Below are positions 62,781 through 64,000 of a DNA stretch of 64,000 nt, piece by piece. Source of the DNA: Paenibacillus glycinis (lineage in GTDB: Bacteria > Bacillota > Bacilli > Paenibacillales > Paenibacillaceae); contig NZ_JAAAMV010000002.1 of assembly GCF_009909185.1 (NCBI RefSeq), forward strand, positions 529,532 through 593,531, in the 5' to 3' direction. The notes below the pieces were generated by a model. It saw only the letters and a list, made by a program, of their open reading frames with translations. It had not been told where the DNA came from and did not search any database. The stretch's first letter is position 1; the number at the start of each line of letters is the position of its first letter. Made by a program: the position numbers and the translations under genes.

Positions 62781-63267
62781 GTTATGGACTTCACATTCAC
62801 CTCTTTTAAATAGTAGCAGGCCATAGCTCTTACTCCTCTTCGGAATGCCTCCCGAATGTTGGTTAACGTGCTTTTTGATCACTTTTATGTTTACTTATCA
62901 ACCATTTCGCAATGAAACTTAAGACCTATTCAAATCGTGCCTTGTCCCAATCAAGATGCGCTTTCATCGGATTTCAATTTCATCATAGAAAAAGCCGCAA
63001 TTTTATGCGGCGTTTCATGTTTTACACGATATTCAATCTCGGTGCTAGTCAGAAAAACTGAGGTGCATTTCCTTTGAATTCTGCCCGTTAACGTCATAAA
63101 GCCGCCGATCGTGCTGGCAGCTTCATTGCAGATGTTTATTTTGCAATCGTACCCGATAGCGTATTAAAGCCCCCGACACAAATTCCCGCCGTAGCTTCCA
63201 TGGAATTGGATTCGAACTCTCGTACCGCGGTCAAAATGAGAGCGAAACAAACACTAAATTATTTATT
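62781..63267. other. Non-coding region with a terminator
   Basis: Contains the terminator at 62988-63012 for the nucleotidyltransferase gene. No gene is supported in the remaining AT-rich DNA. Confidence 0.5.
62988..63012 (-). terminator. Terminator of the nucleotidyltransferase gene
   Basis: GCCGC / GCGGC stem with an 8-base AT loop, followed by TTTTTC on the minus strand. It lies about 255 bases beyond the stop codon. Confidence 0.6.
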
Positions 63268-63873
63268 TCACAAAAACTCGACCCAAGCATGACTTTCTGG
63301 AAATTGCCGCATTAAAGAAGATTTCAGCCATGCTTTTTCTTGTGACAGAAGTGAAGGAAGCATGGTTTGGAAATCAATATAATCCTTCTCTCGCACTTGC
63401 GAACTGCCTGCTTTATGGAGAAGTTGGATTTCGGGTCTCAAATAAGGAATGCCTTCATCAGTTCTCAAAAATATTTCATCCATTGGCCTTCTAATTGATT
63501 TATCCCTCTTATAGGTCCAACTATTTTCTTCGGTATCCATGATCATAAGTTGAAAAGCCCAAGGCGACTCGTCGTTCTTACTAACCCATACATCATTTGT
63601 CGAGTTCAAATATTCTCCTTCCCAGAGACTAAGCTTGCCATCCTCAGCCCTGTATAATATCCAATCCCGAATTAAATGCTGATACGCGATTAATTGTTCT
63701 TCACGAGTAATGATGACATCAATATCACTATGCTCCCTAGTTTGTTTCCGCAAATGCAAGTCTAATGCCCAGCCTCCGGCAATACACCAACGTATCGGAA
63801 TGACAGAGAAAATATTATTTATTTCCGTCACAGTTAGTGGCATCCAATTACTTATATCCGTCCTCAAATTCAT
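63268..63873 (-). CDS. Nucleotidyltransferase of the aminoglycoside-adenylyltransferase-like type
   Basis: A 201-aa protein with the nucleotidyltransferase motif WCIAGGWALDLHLRKQTREHSDIDVII: the GGW, the first Asp and the DxD pair that bind Mg2+. Such small proteins (ANT/LinB-like) transfer AMP or another nucleotide to a small molecule, often an antibiotic. The remainder (LSLWEGEYLNSTNDVWV, LRPEIQLLHKAG, KDYIDFQTMLPSLLSQEKAWLKSSL) matches the same group. The substrate cannot be told, so resistance is not implied. Its base composition is clearly poorer in GC than the left part of the window, suggesting acquisition by transfer. Confidence 0.85.
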   Translation of the reverse strand: MNLRTDISNWMPLTVTEINNIFSVIPIRWCIAGGWALDLHLRKQTREHSDIDVIITREEQLIAYQHLIRDWILYRAEDGKLSLWEGEYLNSTNDVWVSKNDESPWAFQLMIMDTEENSWTYKRDKSIRRPMDEIFLRTDEGIPYLRPEIQLLHKAGSSQVREKDYIDFQTMLPSLLSQEKAWLKSSLMRQFPESHAWVEFL

Positions 63874-64000
63874 CCCTCCACAACAACTTTTTCTTGTTTT
63901 AAATTGCTCAATCCTGCATTTTCCTGCCCGTCCCTCGGTTTTAAGGGTTTATCTCACATATACTCACTCATTCGCAGGATTTCATCACCTTGAAATAGAT

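Overview
The window reads as chromosomal DNA of an endospore-forming, high-GC Gram-positive bacterium of the Paenibacillaceae (Cohnella/Paenibacillus-like). The evidence is a spore-coat cotE next to mutS, bacillithiol-related ytxJ, several Bacillus-type conserved genes (YxcD, DUF309, YqkB-like), strong AGGAGG-type ribosome sites, and S-layer-homology (SLH) exoproteins. No rRNA, tRNA, CRISPR array, prophage or intact insertion sequence was seen. The left two thirds look visibly richer in GC than the right third, from about 41.7 kb onward (judged by eye, not calculated).

Layout. 0-7.4 kb: 5' end of mutS, a COOH-NH2 ligase (amidoligase), cotE, a frameshifted YVTN beta-propeller protein, an aromatic-acid-exporter-like membrane protein, and a fabF paralogue divergent from an MmyB-like regulator. 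7.4-14.2 kb: M32 carboxypeptidase, Fe-S biosynthesis-like protein, beta-carbonic anhydrase, DUF309, a small membrane protein with YxcD, a secreted GH18 hydrolase and ytxJ. 14.2-23.3 kb: GGDEF-EAL protein, a decayed yyaL-type gene, speD, a secreted family-10-like glycosyl hydrolase, a frameshifted haloalkane-dehalogenase-like gene next to a 37-bp repeat array, and an AraC regulator. 23.4-31.3 kb: an SsuABC/TauABC-type importer, a DUF7002-like protein, a UbiB/ABC1 kinase with a phasin-like protein, a 0.6-kb non-coding stretch and a second GGDEF protein.

31.5-41 kb is a complete sugar-sensing and uptake locus. A membrane-anchored sugar-binding protein, a LytS-type kinase and a YesN-type regulator are translationally coupled by ATGA overlaps and followed by a XylF lipoprotein. 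A second operon, with its own promoter and two cre-like sites, encodes a ChvE/MmsA/MmsB importer. The arrangement matches the XylFII-LytS-YesN three-component system known from Clostridium, with an extra XylF that lacks a dedicated permease.

41-64 kb: DUF6530, a TetR regulator with a palindromic operator over its -10, a potassium channel with a very large insertion, VOC proteins, a 59-aa basic protein, then a cell-surface region: an SLH-anchored Vpr-like subtilase, a 2,899-aa SLH protein with parallel beta-helix domains, and a shattered SLH pseudogene. An aminoglycoside-nucleotidyltransferase-like gene ends the window. Four genes (YVTN, yyaL, dehalogenase, SLH) carry disrupting changes. Read-level confirmation would separate true decay from assembly errors.
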